DNA of 64,000 nucleotides from assembly GCA_016125185.1 (NCBI GenBank), contig WGMG01000006.1:682001-746000 (forward strand), in the 5' to 3' direction. The position numbers and the translations under genes are program-made. Origin of the DNA: Armatimonadota bacterium (GTDB lineage Bacteria; Armatimonadota; Fimbriimonadia; Fimbriimonadales; Fimbriimonadaceae). The notes below the pieces were generated by a model, which saw only the letters and a program-made list of their open reading frames with translations, did not search any database and was not told the DNA's origin. This document shows positions 8,693 to 17,960 of this stretch, piece by piece. Position 1 is the stretch's first letter. Each line of letters opens with the position of its first letter.

Positions 8693-9456
8693 CGGCTCCG
8701 AAGCCGGTCAAGGCTCGTCCGCCCATCAAGTGGGACCGCACGAAGGGGCGTCCCGAGCCCATACGCCTGCTGAACTACATTGATGAGAAAGAGAATGCCG
8801 ATCCGCTCGTCGATCTGCGCATCGAATGTCCCTCGGTTCGAATTCTGCGACCCCAAGTGATCCCATATCTAAGGAGCAAAGTGGCGGGCATGCTGGAGTA
8901 TGCGGCTCGTTCGCTTCCTGAAGGAATTTATCTCGGCGTGATCGACGCTTGGCGACCGTTCGACCGCCAGCAGAGAATCTACGATTTCGTGTGGGAGTGC
9001 GCGAAGATCGCCTTCCCAGATCGCAATAATGTCGCTTTGCGACGGACCGTTTGCCGATGGGTTGCGCCCACCGACCAAAAGGCCCCTCCTGGGCATTGCA
9101 CGGGTGCGGCGGTTGACGTGTGGCTGGTCGACGAGAACAACGAACCGATCGATGTGACTTCGCCCTACGACCGATTTGGGGCGGCTCCAACCTATGCGTT
9201 TGGGCTGACGGATGAGGCGCAGTACAACCGGAGCGTCCTGGTGGAAACGATGCTGGCGGCGGGATTCTCCAACTGTCGCGACGAATGGTGGCACTATAGT
9301 TGGGGCGATGCGGGTTGGGCGGTGCGGATGGGCCTCAAAGAGTGCGTATACGGGCGCGTCGACTTGCCGAAGGAGCTTTACGAAGAGCAGGAACAACTAT
9401 GGATCGCGGCGATGAAGGACCGCGTGAATCCGTTCATCGAACCGTCTTCACCGTGA
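8689..9456 (+). CDS. D-alanyl-D-alanine dipeptidase-like M15 peptidase (VanX/DdpX type)
   Basis: A zinc metallopeptidase of 255 residues with the three family signatures: DAWRPFDRQQ, HxxGxAxD in GHCTGAAVDVW (zinc ligands H136 and D143) and EWWH (catalytic E199, zinc ligand H202). Relatives hydrolyse D-Ala-D-Ala or peptidoglycan peptides. There is no signal peptide, so it is probably a cytoplasmic recycling enzyme rather than a resistance factor, and no vanH/vanA neighbours exist. The GTG start overlaps the SLBB gene's stop (GTGA), indicating coupling. Converges with the gene at 9448 with a 9-base overlap. Confidence 0.85.
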   Translation: MTAPKPVKARPPIKWDRTKGRPEPIRLLNYIDEKENADPLVDLRIECPSVRILRPQVIPYLRSKVAGMLEYAARSLPEGIYLGVIDAWRPFDRQQRIYDFVWECAKIAFPDRNNVALRRTVCRWVAPTDQKAPPGHCTGAAVDVWLVDENNEPIDVTSPYDRFGAAPTYAFGLTDEAQYNRSVLVETMLAAGFSNCRDEWWHYSWGDAGWAVRMGLKECVYGRVDLPKELYEEQEQLWIAAMKDRVNPFIEPSSP

Positions 9457-10884
9457 GGGTGGTTTTGATAGCTTCCAAGTAAGAGGATTACCGCGATCGT
9501 CCGTGCGCCAGGCGGCAAAGTCGTCGATCGTCTTACGATAATCTCTGGTTGGACTGGATTGCTCTAAGTTGACGGGAAAGGCAATTTGAACGGACGGGAA
9601 TCCGGACTCGTTGAGGCGCTTACTTTGGATTGCGACTCCTCGCTCATCGAAGTAATAGTCAAAGCCTGCGTCGCCAACGTGGCCGGGTATTTGGACTCCG
9701 ATTTCGTGCAGATTTGCCGGATAGTGGCCGGTCTTTGCTTTGGCCTCAAGGGACTTGAAGATGGTTTGGATCAGGGCGTTGGTTTCGACATCGATGTTGA
9801 AGTTTTCCAGGATGCTGTCCGCATCGGTCATGCCGTAGACTTGCATGAGCTGGGGCGGGGCGTCGATCATTGCGTCGAAGCAGGCGGCGAACTCGTCCGG
9901 TCGGTCGAAAGGCGTAATTTTTCCGCCGACTAGGTCGGTCATGAACGGCTTCCATCGCTCAAGGCGTCGGCGAAGGAACCGGCGAACGGTGTGGCTCTCC
10001 GGCATATAGTCGTCTTGGCGGACCTTTCCGGCCTTTTCCAGTTCGGAAAGGGAAGGAGCAGGGAAGAGGCGGGCGAGTGGTCCGCTAAATGTCTTCTTGT
10101 CCATCAGAGTTGAATCGAAGGCTCGGGCGGTAACGACTTGAGCCATGAAGTCGCCTTCGAGAATTCGTAAGTCGTTGCCGTGGTGGAAAAAGTCGGGCGA
10201 CGTGAAGTACTGGGCGACTTCGTGAAGCATTCCGGGCTTGGCTTCCACGATTCGAAGTCCGGCGTTTGCCATGATCTTCATGCACGCGGCGCCCAGGAGG
10301 CGCCCAATGAGTTCGTCTCGAGTTTCGCAATGTTGCGTCAATCGCTTGGCCGAGTCGAAATTCCGACGCATGGCCGAGGTGTCGCCCTGCAATGCGGCGA
10401 CATAGGCGGCAAGGGAATAGTCCTTCACTAGCCCCTTCATCGTCGCGAACTCGGGAAGGAGCATGGCGTACCCCTCGTTGTAGTTGTGGGGCACCTGGAG
10501 ATTGGGTTTGGCGGTGAATGCTTTGTCGATTTTGTCGCGAATGGGCTGATTGACGGCGAGGTAGCGGCGCATCGCCGGGAGGTCCGCCTGTGTTCCGGCC
10601 ATCAGGAGGTCGTTGGCGATGCCGACCCGGTACAACGGGCCGTTGCCAAAGCCGTGCTTGTTGAAGAGGAGCGGGGCAATATCAACCCAGGCGTTTTGGC
10701 TATCGGGGATTTTGTGGAAGAAGTCCGTTCCGTTGGTGGCGACGCCCATCGCTTTGTAATCGGCAATGAGGCGCTCGATAGCTCGTCCGTCGGCGTCGTA
10801 TTGGATTTTTGAGGCGACGACCAAGGCTCCCCCAAAAAAGAGGGTGGTAACAGCGACTCCTGCGGCAAAGTGAATGGGCTTCAA
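9448..10884 (-). CDS. membrane-anchored protein of a tandem paralogue family, copy 1
   Basis: 478 residues with an N-terminal signal-anchor helix (about 5-25) and a large extracytoplasmic part. It shares an ordered set of motifs with the next two genes: DGRAIERLIADYKAMGVATN (about 32-51), FHKIPDSQNAW, QVPHNYNEG (about 130), DYMPES followed by a basic helix ending ERWKPFM, and KTGHYPANL near the C-terminus. No known domain is recognised. The TTG start is chosen because AGGAG lies 10 bases upstream, inside the end of the preceding gene. Last gene of a tight minus-strand operon. Confidence 0.75.
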   Translation of the reverse strand: MKPIHFAAGVAVTTLFFGGALVVASKIQYDADGRAIERLIADYKAMGVATNGTDFFHKIPDSQNAWVDIAPLLFNKHGFGNGPLYRVGIANDLLMAGTQADLPAMRRYLAVNQPIRDKIDKAFTAKPNLQVPHNYNEGYAMLLPEFATMKGLVKDYSLAAYVAALQGDTSAMRRNFDSAKRLTQHCETRDELIGRLLGAACMKIMANAGLRIVEAKPGMLHEVAQYFTSPDFFHHGNDLRILEGDFMAQVVTARAFDSTLMDKKTFSGPLARLFPAPSLSELEKAGKVRQDDYMPESHTVRRFLRRRLERWKPFMTDLVGGKITPFDRPDEFAACFDAMIDAPPQLMQVYGMTDADSILENFNIDVETNALIQTIFKSLEAKAKTGHYPANLHEIGVQIPGHVGDAGFDYYFDERGVAIQSKRLNESGFPSVQIAFPVNLEQSSPTRDYRKTIDDFAAWRTDDRGNPLTWKLSKPPSR

Positions 10885-10889
10885 ATCAC

Positions 10890-12359
10890 TTAGTCTCCTG
10901 ACGGCAATGGTGAGGTCGGCCGACCAGCCTTTGGCCGCTGGCCCAATCGGTCGATGACCCCCTTTCGATAGTCTTGGACGTCTTGTTTCTGCTTTTGTTG
11001 CGATTTGAGGGGGAGGTATGTCGTTGCCGGATAGGAAATGATAAAGTCGGGAGCTCCGTCACCGGCGGTGACGGGCCGAGTCTGAAGGATGAATCCGTTT
11101 TCGGTCAGCTTATAGAGAATCCCCCCGAGGACGGAAAATGAACTAAAATCGACCCCGACGGCGTCCAGCTTCGCCGGATATTTTCCGGTCTTTCGTTTGA
11201 CGTCGAGAATCTTCCAGATCGCCTGATTGGCGTCGGCGAGATGCTTGTTCCGAAAGAGTTGTTTGTAGCCGTCCTCGCTCGCTTCCGACGACGGCGAAAG
11301 GTCGTAGACCTTCTTGAGGCTCTCGGGCTCCTGGGATTGAACGCTCAATACAGCTTCGTACTTAGAGAAAGAGGGGAAGAAGTCGTTGCCTTTGGACTCG
11401 ACCACCTCGCGCATGAGAGGTTTCCACGCCTCCATGACGGCGAGGAGATACTTCCGATCGGCCGCGCTTTCCGGCACATAATCGCCCGGGCGGGGGTGAG
11501 CCTCGAAGTAAAGGTCCTCGTCGGTTGGTGCTTTTTTGAGTTTGTTGAGAGGGAATGGCGGCTCGGAAACGTCGATGAGCGGTGAGTCGAAGTAGCGGAT
11601 GCTCGCGATCTGTGATAAGAACTCATACCGGAAAAAGGGCTTCATATCATAGACGACAAATCGGTCGTTTGTCGTCATGAAGTCGCGAATCGGTTGATAC
11701 AGGTTTGGGGCTTCTTCAATGATTCTGAGAGCCGTTTGGATGACGGTCAGCTGAATACTCGTACCGACGGCCCGGGCGATCCAATCGCCTCGTTCGAGGC
11801 ACGAGTTGGCAAAATCGCAGGCCACTTGCAGGTTCATCGTTGCTTCTTCGGCGTTGCCCTGAATCCCGGATCGGAGCGCGGCGACGCGGAACTCACGAGC
11901 CGCATTGCGGAAGAACGCGCATTCGGGCACAAGCACCATGTCCCCTTCGTTGTAGTCGTGGGGCACCTGAATTTTGGGTTTTTGGCCAAGGACCTTGGCG
12001 ATGGCTTCGCGGGCGCTCTTGTTCTGAGCGAGGTATCTGTCGAGGACGTCAAGGTCGGCCTTGTCGGCGAATCGGACGAGGGTCAACGAAATTCCGGGTT
12101 CGAATACGCCCGAACTCCCCTCGGGCGCTCCCTTCTTGATCAGGAGCGGCTGAAGCTCGTCCCAGGCGTTTTCACTGTCGGGAATCTTGTGGAAGTACTC
12201 TTCGCCGTTGGTGGCAACTCCCATTTCCTTGTATTCCTTGACGAGTTTTTCGATGGTTCGTCCGTTTGCGGCATGCTGGAGTTTGCCACGACCCACCAAA
12301 AAGCCGGATACAGCGATGGCACCGACTGCGATTCCGATAGCAATGTGGAAGGGTTTCAA
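10890..12359 (-). CDS. membrane-anchored protein of a tandem paralogue family, copy 2
   Basis: 489 residues from a TTG preceded by AGGA at 8 bases; the longer open frame to 12446 would overlap the neighbour and lacks this signal. An N-terminal membrane helix (KPFHIAIGIAVGAIAVSGFLV) is followed by NGRTIEKLVKEYKEMGVATN, FHKIPDSENAW, QVPHDYNEG, DYVPES...EAWKPLM and KTGKYPAKL. It is the closest relative of copy 1. The C-terminal KTGxYPAxL resembles the GxYP element of pseudopilin-like folds, which is only suggestive. Five bases separate its stop from the next start. Function unknown. Confidence 0.75.
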   Translation of the reverse strand: MKPFHIAIGIAVGAIAVSGFLVGRGKLQHAANGRTIEKLVKEYKEMGVATNGEEYFHKIPDSENAWDELQPLLIKKGAPEGSSGVFEPGISLTLVRFADKADLDVLDRYLAQNKSAREAIAKVLGQKPKIQVPHDYNEGDMVLVPECAFFRNAAREFRVAALRSGIQGNAEEATMNLQVACDFANSCLERGDWIARAVGTSIQLTVIQTALRIIEEAPNLYQPIRDFMTTNDRFVVYDMKPFFRYEFLSQIASIRYFDSPLIDVSEPPFPLNKLKKAPTDEDLYFEAHPRPGDYVPESAADRKYLLAVMEAWKPLMREVVESKGNDFFPSFSKYEAVLSVQSQEPESLKKVYDLSPSSEASEDGYKQLFRNKHLADANQAIWKILDVKRKTGKYPAKLDAVGVDFSSFSVLGGILYKLTENGFILQTRPVTAGDGAPDFIISYPATTYLPLKSQQKQKQDVQDYRKGVIDRLGQRPKAGRPTSPLPSGD

Positions 12360-12369
12360 GGCGCTGTTC

Positions 12370-13734
12370 CTATGGTATCCGCGTTTGGCCGGATTTCGAA
12401 TGTTGTCGCAGATGGAAACGCTCCATCTGCTTCTTATACATAGCAAGCGCTTGGGGCATCAGGGAATCGGAAATTGGAAATGCCATTTGGTGACCGACGT
12501 TACCGTTCGATGCTTCGAAGTAGGTCGAGTCAAGTTGAAAGCCCTTGGTGGTTTGTCGGTATATGAGATTTGGCGGATCCTTTGAGAACGAAGCCTCTTG
12601 AAGATTGGTGGGGAAGCGGCCATGTTTGACTCTGAAGATGAGGACGGCACGGACGACGGCAAGCAGGTTCCTTAAATCGTGGTACGCATCGAAGTGCTGG
12701 TAACTTATGCTTGCACCCTCCATGTCTTCGAGTAGTTTCTTGAGGCGTTCGGGCACCTGCGGGCCGTATTTCATGCTTTCTTCCAAATCGGTTCTTTCTG
12801 GAATGGCTGATTCCTGTGACCGAGGACCGAACTTGAGCATGAGGCTGCGCCAGGATTCCAAGCGTTCCCGAAGTAACGAACGCCCTGCTCGGCTCTGGGG
12901 GACAAAATCGTCCGTGTGTCTGGCACCGGCTTGCCTTAACTCATCATCGGAGGGCCCCGTTATGTGCCGACCGAGCCATCCAGAGAAAGTCGGCTTATCG
13001 AGCAGAGATGAATCGAGATTTCTTACGGTGGTCACGTCCGTCAAGAACGCCGATAAGACAATGCCGCGACCACTAAATGGTGGCCCCCGAAGTTCGCTTG
13101 CAATGGCCATTGTGGTCTCTGGCCGCACTTCGACGATTTTCATTCCGAAGGCCATCAGTTGTTTCCACATGGTCGCACTGAGAATTGATTCCGAACCTGG
13201 GTAGCCCGAGTAGTAGTTAGCGATATAGGCTGCCGCTTTGAAGTTCTTAAGCGTCGACTTGTCATTCCGTTCGAGCGCATCTACGACCGCAGAAAAGGCG
13301 AACTCATTCATGATCGTATAAGCGTCAAAGTAGCTTATTTGACCAAGTGATGCATTCGAGCTAAGGTCCTTTGATTGGATCAAGAATTGGCTCAGGGTCG
13401 CCTTGTTGCCATTCGCATAATCCCTGAATGCGGACGAGTCTGAGGGGCCACCGGCAAACAGCATTGCCTCAATCGAAGGATACTGGTATTTCAGAAGATT
13501 TCCCTCGTAGGCAAAGCCTAAGTTTGTCCGGCTCTCGTCATCGTGCTTGTAGGCTGGGTACTGTTGATCAAATTCAGACTTCGTCGTCGGAACACCGGCC
13601 GATTTGAGCTCCTTGATGATCCGATTGATCGCCTCACCATCGGCGTTATAGGCTCGATTTCGGACGGCGGAAGAGACAAGCGTCGCGATAATGGCGGCGA
13701 CTGCAATTGCAAGAACGATCCTGACCGGTTTCAC
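12370..13734 (-). CDS. membrane-anchored protein of a tandem paralogue family, copy 3
   Basis: 454 residues, GTG start. It is the most divergent of the three paralogues but has the same layout: N-terminal helix (about 4-22), DGEAINRIIKELKSAGVPT (about 33-51), DFVPQS followed by LRERLESWRSLM, and HGRFPTNLQEASF. The FHKIPDS and QVPHxYNEG motifs of copies 1 and 2 are lost or altered. Seven bases after the small membrane gene and ten before copy 2, so all four genes are probably one transcript. Function unknown. Confidence 0.7.
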   Translation of the reverse strand: MKPVRIVLAIAVAAIIATLVSSAVRNRAYNADGEAINRIIKELKSAGVPTTKSEFDQQYPAYKHDDESRTNLGFAYEGNLLKYQYPSIEAMLFAGGPSDSSAFRDYANGNKATLSQFLIQSKDLSSNASLGQISYFDAYTIMNEFAFSAVVDALERNDKSTLKNFKAAAYIANYYSGYPGSESILSATMWKQLMAFGMKIVEVRPETTMAIASELRGPPFSGRGIVLSAFLTDVTTVRNLDSSLLDKPTFSGWLGRHITGPSDDELRQAGARHTDDFVPQSRAGRSLLRERLESWRSLMLKFGPRSQESAIPERTDLEESMKYGPQVPERLKKLLEDMEGASISYQHFDAYHDLRNLLAVVRAVLIFRVKHGRFPTNLQEASFSKDPPNLIYRQTTKGFQLDSTYFEASNGNVGHQMAFPISDSLMPQALAMYKKQMERFHLRQHSKSGQTRIP

Positions 13735-13741
13735 CTTTCGG

Positions 13742-14128
13742 CTACGCTTTCTTCTGCATCTTGGCCACTCCGAACGTCAGCAGACCCAGCAGGACGCCAC
13801 CAAAAGTGCCTTCGATGACAGCAAGAGCGGCAGTCACCGTCCGTGGGCTGATGCCCTGCGGGTAGGCGCTGAGGAGGTCGCCATGAGTGGCCGAATACGC
13901 GTCGAAGAACGCGAACCGGAACGTCACCAAGTAGATACAGCTAATGATGCCGAGCATGAAGCCGTGGAAGAAGAACTGGCCGGTTGCGTGTTTGGCGATG
14001 AAGTAGGAACAGAACCCGAAAATGAACACCCAGAGGATAACCTCGTACATCTGCGGGATGAAGCTGATCGTGGCGATGGCCATCACGAAGGCAAAGAGTG
14101 ACAAGTAGACCAGCAGTCGCCAATTCAT
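13742..14128 (-). CDS. small integral membrane protein
   Basis: 128 residues with four predicted membrane helices (about 5-24, 29-46, 50-70, 98-122) and almost no soluble domain. ATG preceded by GGGG at 6 bases. It heads the operon with the three paralogues at 9448-13734, so it may help place or anchor them. No family recognised. Confidence 0.65.
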   Translation of the reverse strand: MNWRLLVYLSLFAFVMAIATISFIPQMYEVILWVFIFGFCSYFIAKHATGQFFFHGFMLGIISCIYLVTFRFAFFDAYSATHGDLLSAYPQGISPRTVTAALAVIEGTFGGVLLGLLTFGVAKMQKKA

Positions 14129-14943
14129 ATTTTCCCCGGACCCAGTATGTGAAACCTGTTAGAGGAATTTTAGACGGATTCGCCCTTCACTGCAAGGGGG
14201 AGGGCTTCTTTGAACCTAAACTTGCCAGGTTACACGCTTGATTTTCCGTCTGGGACGCCTTGCAAAAGTACGCCCCTACTTTGAAGCGCGTACCTTAGGC
14301 AAGGTTTGACGCAACCTTGGGACTTTCGACCCCGTAAATTTGTATAACAAAGAGATGCCTCGATTTAAGTCCCTTGGGAACGAGCCAACCTTCGAAATTC
14401 CTTCCGATTTTGTTCCATTCGAGGTTATTCCCAATCCGACGCCGATGGTGTCGAAGATAGAACGGCACGCTAAGGACAGTCGGCGTCGGGTGCAATCTCG
14501 CATATGGATTTGCGAGGACATTTCTCACCCCATGCGTGACTTTCTTCTCCTTTGCCTGAAGTTTGTCGGGCACTATAACAGTAGCTTTAGTACTGGTGCC
14601 TACGCCGTGGCCAAGGTGGCGAACTAGTGGGCGGACTCTGCGTTAAGACAGTTCGTCGCTTCTCAAACTGGTTCGTGTTTTCAAGTCGAAATAACGAAAG
14701 TTGGTATTCGTACGTCGAAAGTACTAGATCGGGGGGTTGGGAGAGGCAATGAAGCTTTACTCTTATCGGAGGCAGCGCTGTTCTAGGGGGGGCATTGGCG
14801 CAGACATTGGGGGTCGGCATTCTGTCGAGAGGCAGGGGTGGGTTCGTTCCTGTGGTTATGCATTCCGAATACCAAACAGCTTTGGTTCGCTTGTTACCGA
14901 CAGAAGTCGGAGGGCAAGCCAGATTTTTCTTGTGGGATAACGT
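14129..14943. other. 815-bp region without a convincing gene
   Basis: Lies between divergent transcription units. Open frames of 80-124 codons exist on both strands (for example 14340-14627 plus), but none has a ribosome binding site, a domain or the codon bias of its neighbours. Base composition is more AT-rich than nearby genes, consistent with decayed or non-coding sequence. Confidence 0.5.
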
Positions 14944-15531
14944 ATGCCTGATTGGAAGCAAATAACCGACGACAGTCGACTCCCTAACTCGAACGAGTTA
15001 GAGGGATACGACGTTTATGACGTCTTCGAATCTCAGACTCGACCGAGAAAGGTTGGGTCTCCCGACATCGAGCTTCGCCTAGAGTTAGGGGGACGCCTTA
15101 TGGGAACGCTTGATCTTGGCCGTAATGGAAGCGGGTTATTCCGATTCGGTCTGGCCAAGTACGGCGTCTCGTACCAAGTGACTTCGTCGTCGTGCGGCGA
15201 CACGTTCTATTTGGAAGTCTTTGACTTGGAGTTTGAGCGGCTTTTGGGGCGGGCGATGGCGCATGGCATCGTGAGCCTGGTCCACATTATCGGCCTTGAA
15301 GTCGAGCAATCGGTACTCCTGACCGAGGGGCCGTGCGTCAATCTCATGCGCGGGCGTACTTCGGTAACCAAGACGCCGGTTATAGGAAATGGGGAGCGAG
15401 ACGAATCAGCAATTTGTCAGATTTATGTTCGCAAGGACGTCGAGGAGCCCGATTTGCTGGTACTGAATAGCCTTCTGTTGTCTGATCAAGAAGCGTGGCA
15501 TTCCATTACGGCGCGAGTATCCTCTTCCTAA
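14944..15531 (+). CDS. hypothetical protein, paired family copy 1
   Basis: 195-residue soluble protein rich in beta-strand-like segments (IELRLELGGRLMGTLDL, YLEVFDLEFERLL) with a C-terminal signature QIYVRKDVEEPDLLVLNSLLLSDQEAWHSI. That signature recurs in the next gene (RIHVRKD...LLLLGAMVRMNPDCWHTL), so the two arose by duplication. The fold could be a LURP-one/tubby-like beta-barrel, but this is a weak impression. No signal peptide. 13 bases upstream of its paralogue. Confidence 0.6.
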   Translation: MPDWKQITDDSRLPNSNELEGYDVYDVFESQTRPRKVGSPDIELRLELGGRLMGTLDLGRNGSGLFRFGLAKYGVSYQVTSSSCGDTFYLEVFDLEFERLLGRAMAHGIVSLVHIIGLEVEQSVLLTEGPCVNLMRGRTSVTKTPVIGNGERDESAICQIYVRKDVEEPDLLVLNSLLLSDQEAWHSITARVSSS

Positions 15532-15544
15532 TGAAGCAGGTTAG

Positions 15545-16150
15545 GTGTCAATGCCAAAGCTGACTTCGTTTCATGACGGCGACTCAGGGTTCTCGAAAGC
15601 CGAGCATTTTGAACACTATGCTGCTTTCGAGGTGACCAGCGAAAAGCAGTCCTTCTTTGAGAATCCGGCTGACGGCACTACATACCGAATTTACGACGAG
15701 CGTGGACTCCACGCGACATACATTTCAGGCGCCAACGGTTCGTACACGACCTCTGAGAAGCTGTTCGATGTGCGACGAACGATCGCATACGAAGGAAATT
15801 ACGGCGGTCATTACGGTTTAGAAGCGAGTTTGCCCGGTCAAAACTTGCTCCAACTACAGGCCTTGTATTCGTTCAGCATGTTGGGAGTACAGTCGATCGT
15901 GGCAATTCGCGGCCTCGATTTGATTCGGACGACGGAAAACCGAGAGGTGTCGATAGCAGGAATGCGCAACGGTTCGGTACTTACCGCGAAGGCACCTGTG
16001 TGGAAGGATTCCGATACGAGCAGAGGCGTCTTGTTCCGAATCCATGTTCGAAAGGATCTGACCGGGAACCTATGTGATCTGCTCCTCCTCGGTGCAATGG
16101 TTAGAATGAATCCCGACTGTTGGCACACTCTGATAGAAGACCGGCTGTAA
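15545..16150 (+). CDS. hypothetical protein, paired family copy 2
   Basis: 201 residues from GTG 15545 (ATG 15551 is the alternative). It shares with copy 1 the central glycine-rich strand pattern and the C-terminal [IY]xVRKD...LL...WH[ST] signature. Copy 2 has an N-terminal stretch with YRIYDERGLHATYISGANGS. Transcribed with copy 1 and ended by the hairpin at 16159. No role can be assigned. Confidence 0.6.
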   Translation: MSMPKLTSFHDGDSGFSKAEHFEHYAAFEVTSEKQSFFENPADGTTYRIYDERGLHATYISGANGSYTTSEKLFDVRRTIAYEGNYGGHYGLEASLPGQNLLQLQALYSFSMLGVQSIVAIRGLDLIRTTENREVSIAGMRNGSVLTAKAPVWKDSDTSRGVLFRIHVRKDLTGNLCDLLLLGAMVRMNPDCWHTLIEDRL

Positions 16151-16151
16151 A

Positions 16152-16183
16152 CAAAAAAAGCCCCGGAGAAAATCTCCGAGGCT
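16152..16183 (-). terminator. intrinsic terminator of rpsB-tsf
   Basis: An 11-bp stem with one mismatch (AGCCCCGGAGA / TCTCCGAGGCT, loop AAA) followed on the minus strand by a run of seven T. It is also correctly placed to stop plus-strand transcription from the paired hypothetical genes. Confidence 0.85.
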
Positions 16184-16202
16184 TGTGGACCGAAGTCCGA
16201 AA

Positions 16203-17012
16203 TTACTCGCCCGAACCGACAGCGAGAAGTCGGAATCCGGTAACCGTCGTGCCCTTGGCTTCTTCGGCCAGGTACTGAGCAACGGTCTTGCTCGGGTCGA
16301 TGTAGAACGGCTGTTCGAGCAGAACGGCTTCCTTGATGAACTCCTTGTTCACGCGGCCCTTCGCGATGTTCTCGGCGATGTTGGCGGGCTTGCCTTCATT
16401 GATGGCGCGCGTGTACTGGATGTTGTATTCGTTGTCGAGGAGTTCCTGCGAGAGATCGTCCTTGCTGACGACCTGCGGTCGCGAGGCGACGACCTGGACA
16501 GCGACCTTGCGGACCGCTTCAGATCCGGCGTTGTCGCCGGTCGAATCGACAATGGCGCCCTTCGTACCGTCGTGGTGGACGTACGAAGCAAACTTGCCGT
16601 CGGTCTTGACCTGCTCGGCCAGATTGACCACGCAGTTCTCGCGAAACTTGGCGATCAGTTCCTCGCCGTATTCCTTCATCTTTTCCTCGCTCAGGGTTCC
16701 GTTTTCGAGTGCGTACTTGGCGATCTCTTCGACAAGCTTGACGAAGCCTTCGTTGTTGGAAACGAAGTCGGTCTCGCTCTCGGCGATGGCCAGTCCGGCG
16801 GTCTTTCCGTCGGCGCTCAACGCGATGCCAACGCGTCCGGCGTTGGTGGCTCGACCGGCCTTCTTGCCGGCGCTGGCCTTGCCCTTCTCGCGAAGGATTT
16901 CCTTGGCGCGCTCGTAGTCGCCACCGGCTTCTTCAAGCGCAGCCTTGCACTCCATCATAGGAGCGTCGGTTTCTTCTCGTAATCGCTTTACGTCTGCTGC
17001 TGTGTAGCTCAT
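16203..17012 (-). CDS. tsf: elongation factor Ts
   Basis: Nucleotide exchange factor that regenerates EF-Tu-GTP. 269 residues: the N-terminal UBA-like domain (about 1-50) with LREETDAPMMECKAALEEAGGD, the core motif SETDFVSNNEGF, a second core subdomain from about 140, and the C-terminal QPFYIDPSKTV phrase. Nine bases downstream of rpsB, the usual order. Confidence 0.97.
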   Translation of the reverse strand: MSYTAADVKRLREETDAPMMECKAALEEAGGDYERAKEILREKGKASAGKKAGRATNAGRVGIALSADGKTAGLAIAESETDFVSNNEGFVKLVEEIAKYALENGTLSEEKMKEYGEELIAKFRENCVVNLAEQVKTDGKFASYVHHDGTKGAIVDSTGDNAGSEAVRKVAVQVVASRPQVVSKDDLSQELLDNEYNIQYTRAINEGKPANIAENIAKGRVNKEFIKEAVLLEQPFYIDPSKTVAQYLAEEAKGTTVTGFRLLAVGSGE

Positions 17013-17021
17013 TGCTTTTCC

Positions 17022-17828
17022 TTATGCGCCTTCCTTGTCCGCGCCGAAAGCCTTGAGAAGCTCGTCGTCGACATGGATCGGCGCTTCGTCGTCGAGATCG
17101 GCCGGAGCCTCACCGTCGCCCGTCACGCCTTCGGTGATGGCGTCGCTGAGCGGTCGTGCTTCCAGGATCGCTTCGCTCATCTTCTGGGTCACGAGTCGGA
17201 TCGCGCGGATCGCGTCGTCGTTGCCCGGGATGATGACGTCGGCCATATCCGGATCGCAGTTAGTATCTACGATCGCGACGATGGGAATGTTAAGCTTCTT
17301 GGCTTCGGCCACGGCGATGGCCTCCTTATTGAGGTCGACCACGAACATGACGGCCGGCATTTGGTTCATGTTTCGGATGCCACCGAGGAACCGCTGCAGC
17401 TCGTCTCGCTCGCGTCGTCGCTCCAGAGCTTCCTTCTTGGGCAGTCGCTCGAAGTAGCCGTCGGCTTCCATTCGGTCCAGTTCCTTCAGGCGCTGGATGC
17501 GCAGGCTGATGGTCTTCCAGTTGGTGAGCGTGCCGCCCAGCCAACGTTCGGAAACAAAGAACTGACCGCTTCGCTCGGCGGCTTCCTTGACTGCGGCCTG
17601 AGCCTGCTTCTTGGTGCCGACGAACAGCACGGTGCCGCCGTCTTCGACGATCTTCTTGACGTAGTTGAGGGCGTCCTCGAACATCTTGATGGTCTGGTGA
17701 AGATCCAGGATGTAGATGCCGTTGCGGGCGCCGTAGATGTATCGCTTCATCTTGGGGTTCCAGCGTCGGGTTTGGTGCCCGAAATGCACGCCGGATTCCA
17801 AGAGCTCTTTCATGCTCAATTGAACCAT
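17022..17828 (-). CDS. rpsB: 30S ribosomal protein S2
   Basis: Binds the small subunit head-body junction. 268 residues starting [26 protein letters not shown], then [21 protein letters not shown] and [15 protein letters not shown], all typical of S2. An acidic C-terminal tail (about 235-268) is longer than in E. coli. ATG behind GGAG at 8 bases. First gene of rpsB-tsf; the promoter is presumably in 17829-17985. Confidence 0.97.
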   Translation of the reverse strand: MVQLSMKELLESGVHFGHQTRRWNPKMKRYIYGARNGIYILDLHQTIKMFEDALNYVKKIVEDGGTVLFVGTKKQAQAAVKEAAERSGQFFVSERWLGGTLTNWKTISLRIQRLKELDRMEADGYFERLPKKEALERRRERDELQRFLGGIRNMNQMPAVMFVVDLNKEAIAVAEAKKLNIPIVAIVDTNCDPDMADVIIPGNDDAIRAIRLVTQKMSEAILEARPLSDAITEGVTGDGEAPADLDDEAPIHVDDELLKAFGADKEGA

Positions 17829-17960
17829 TCGTTATTCTCCAGGTTGTATCCTCTGGATCTCGCGGGTTTTACGCACGGTGAACTTTGAGCCCTTATGGGG
17901 TCTTCAGAACCTGGCCGTGCCACGGATCCATGTGTGATCGGGCAAGAGTATACCTTTTTG

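Noticed and set aside
8689-9456. Vancomycin-resistance vanX
   Set aside because: The M15 motifs match VanX/DdpX, but vanH, vanA and the regulators are absent, so a peptidoglycan-recycling role is more likely.
14340-14627. 95-codon frame MYNKEMPRF...
   Set aside because: No ribosome binding site, atypical composition, and overlapping competing frames on the other strand.
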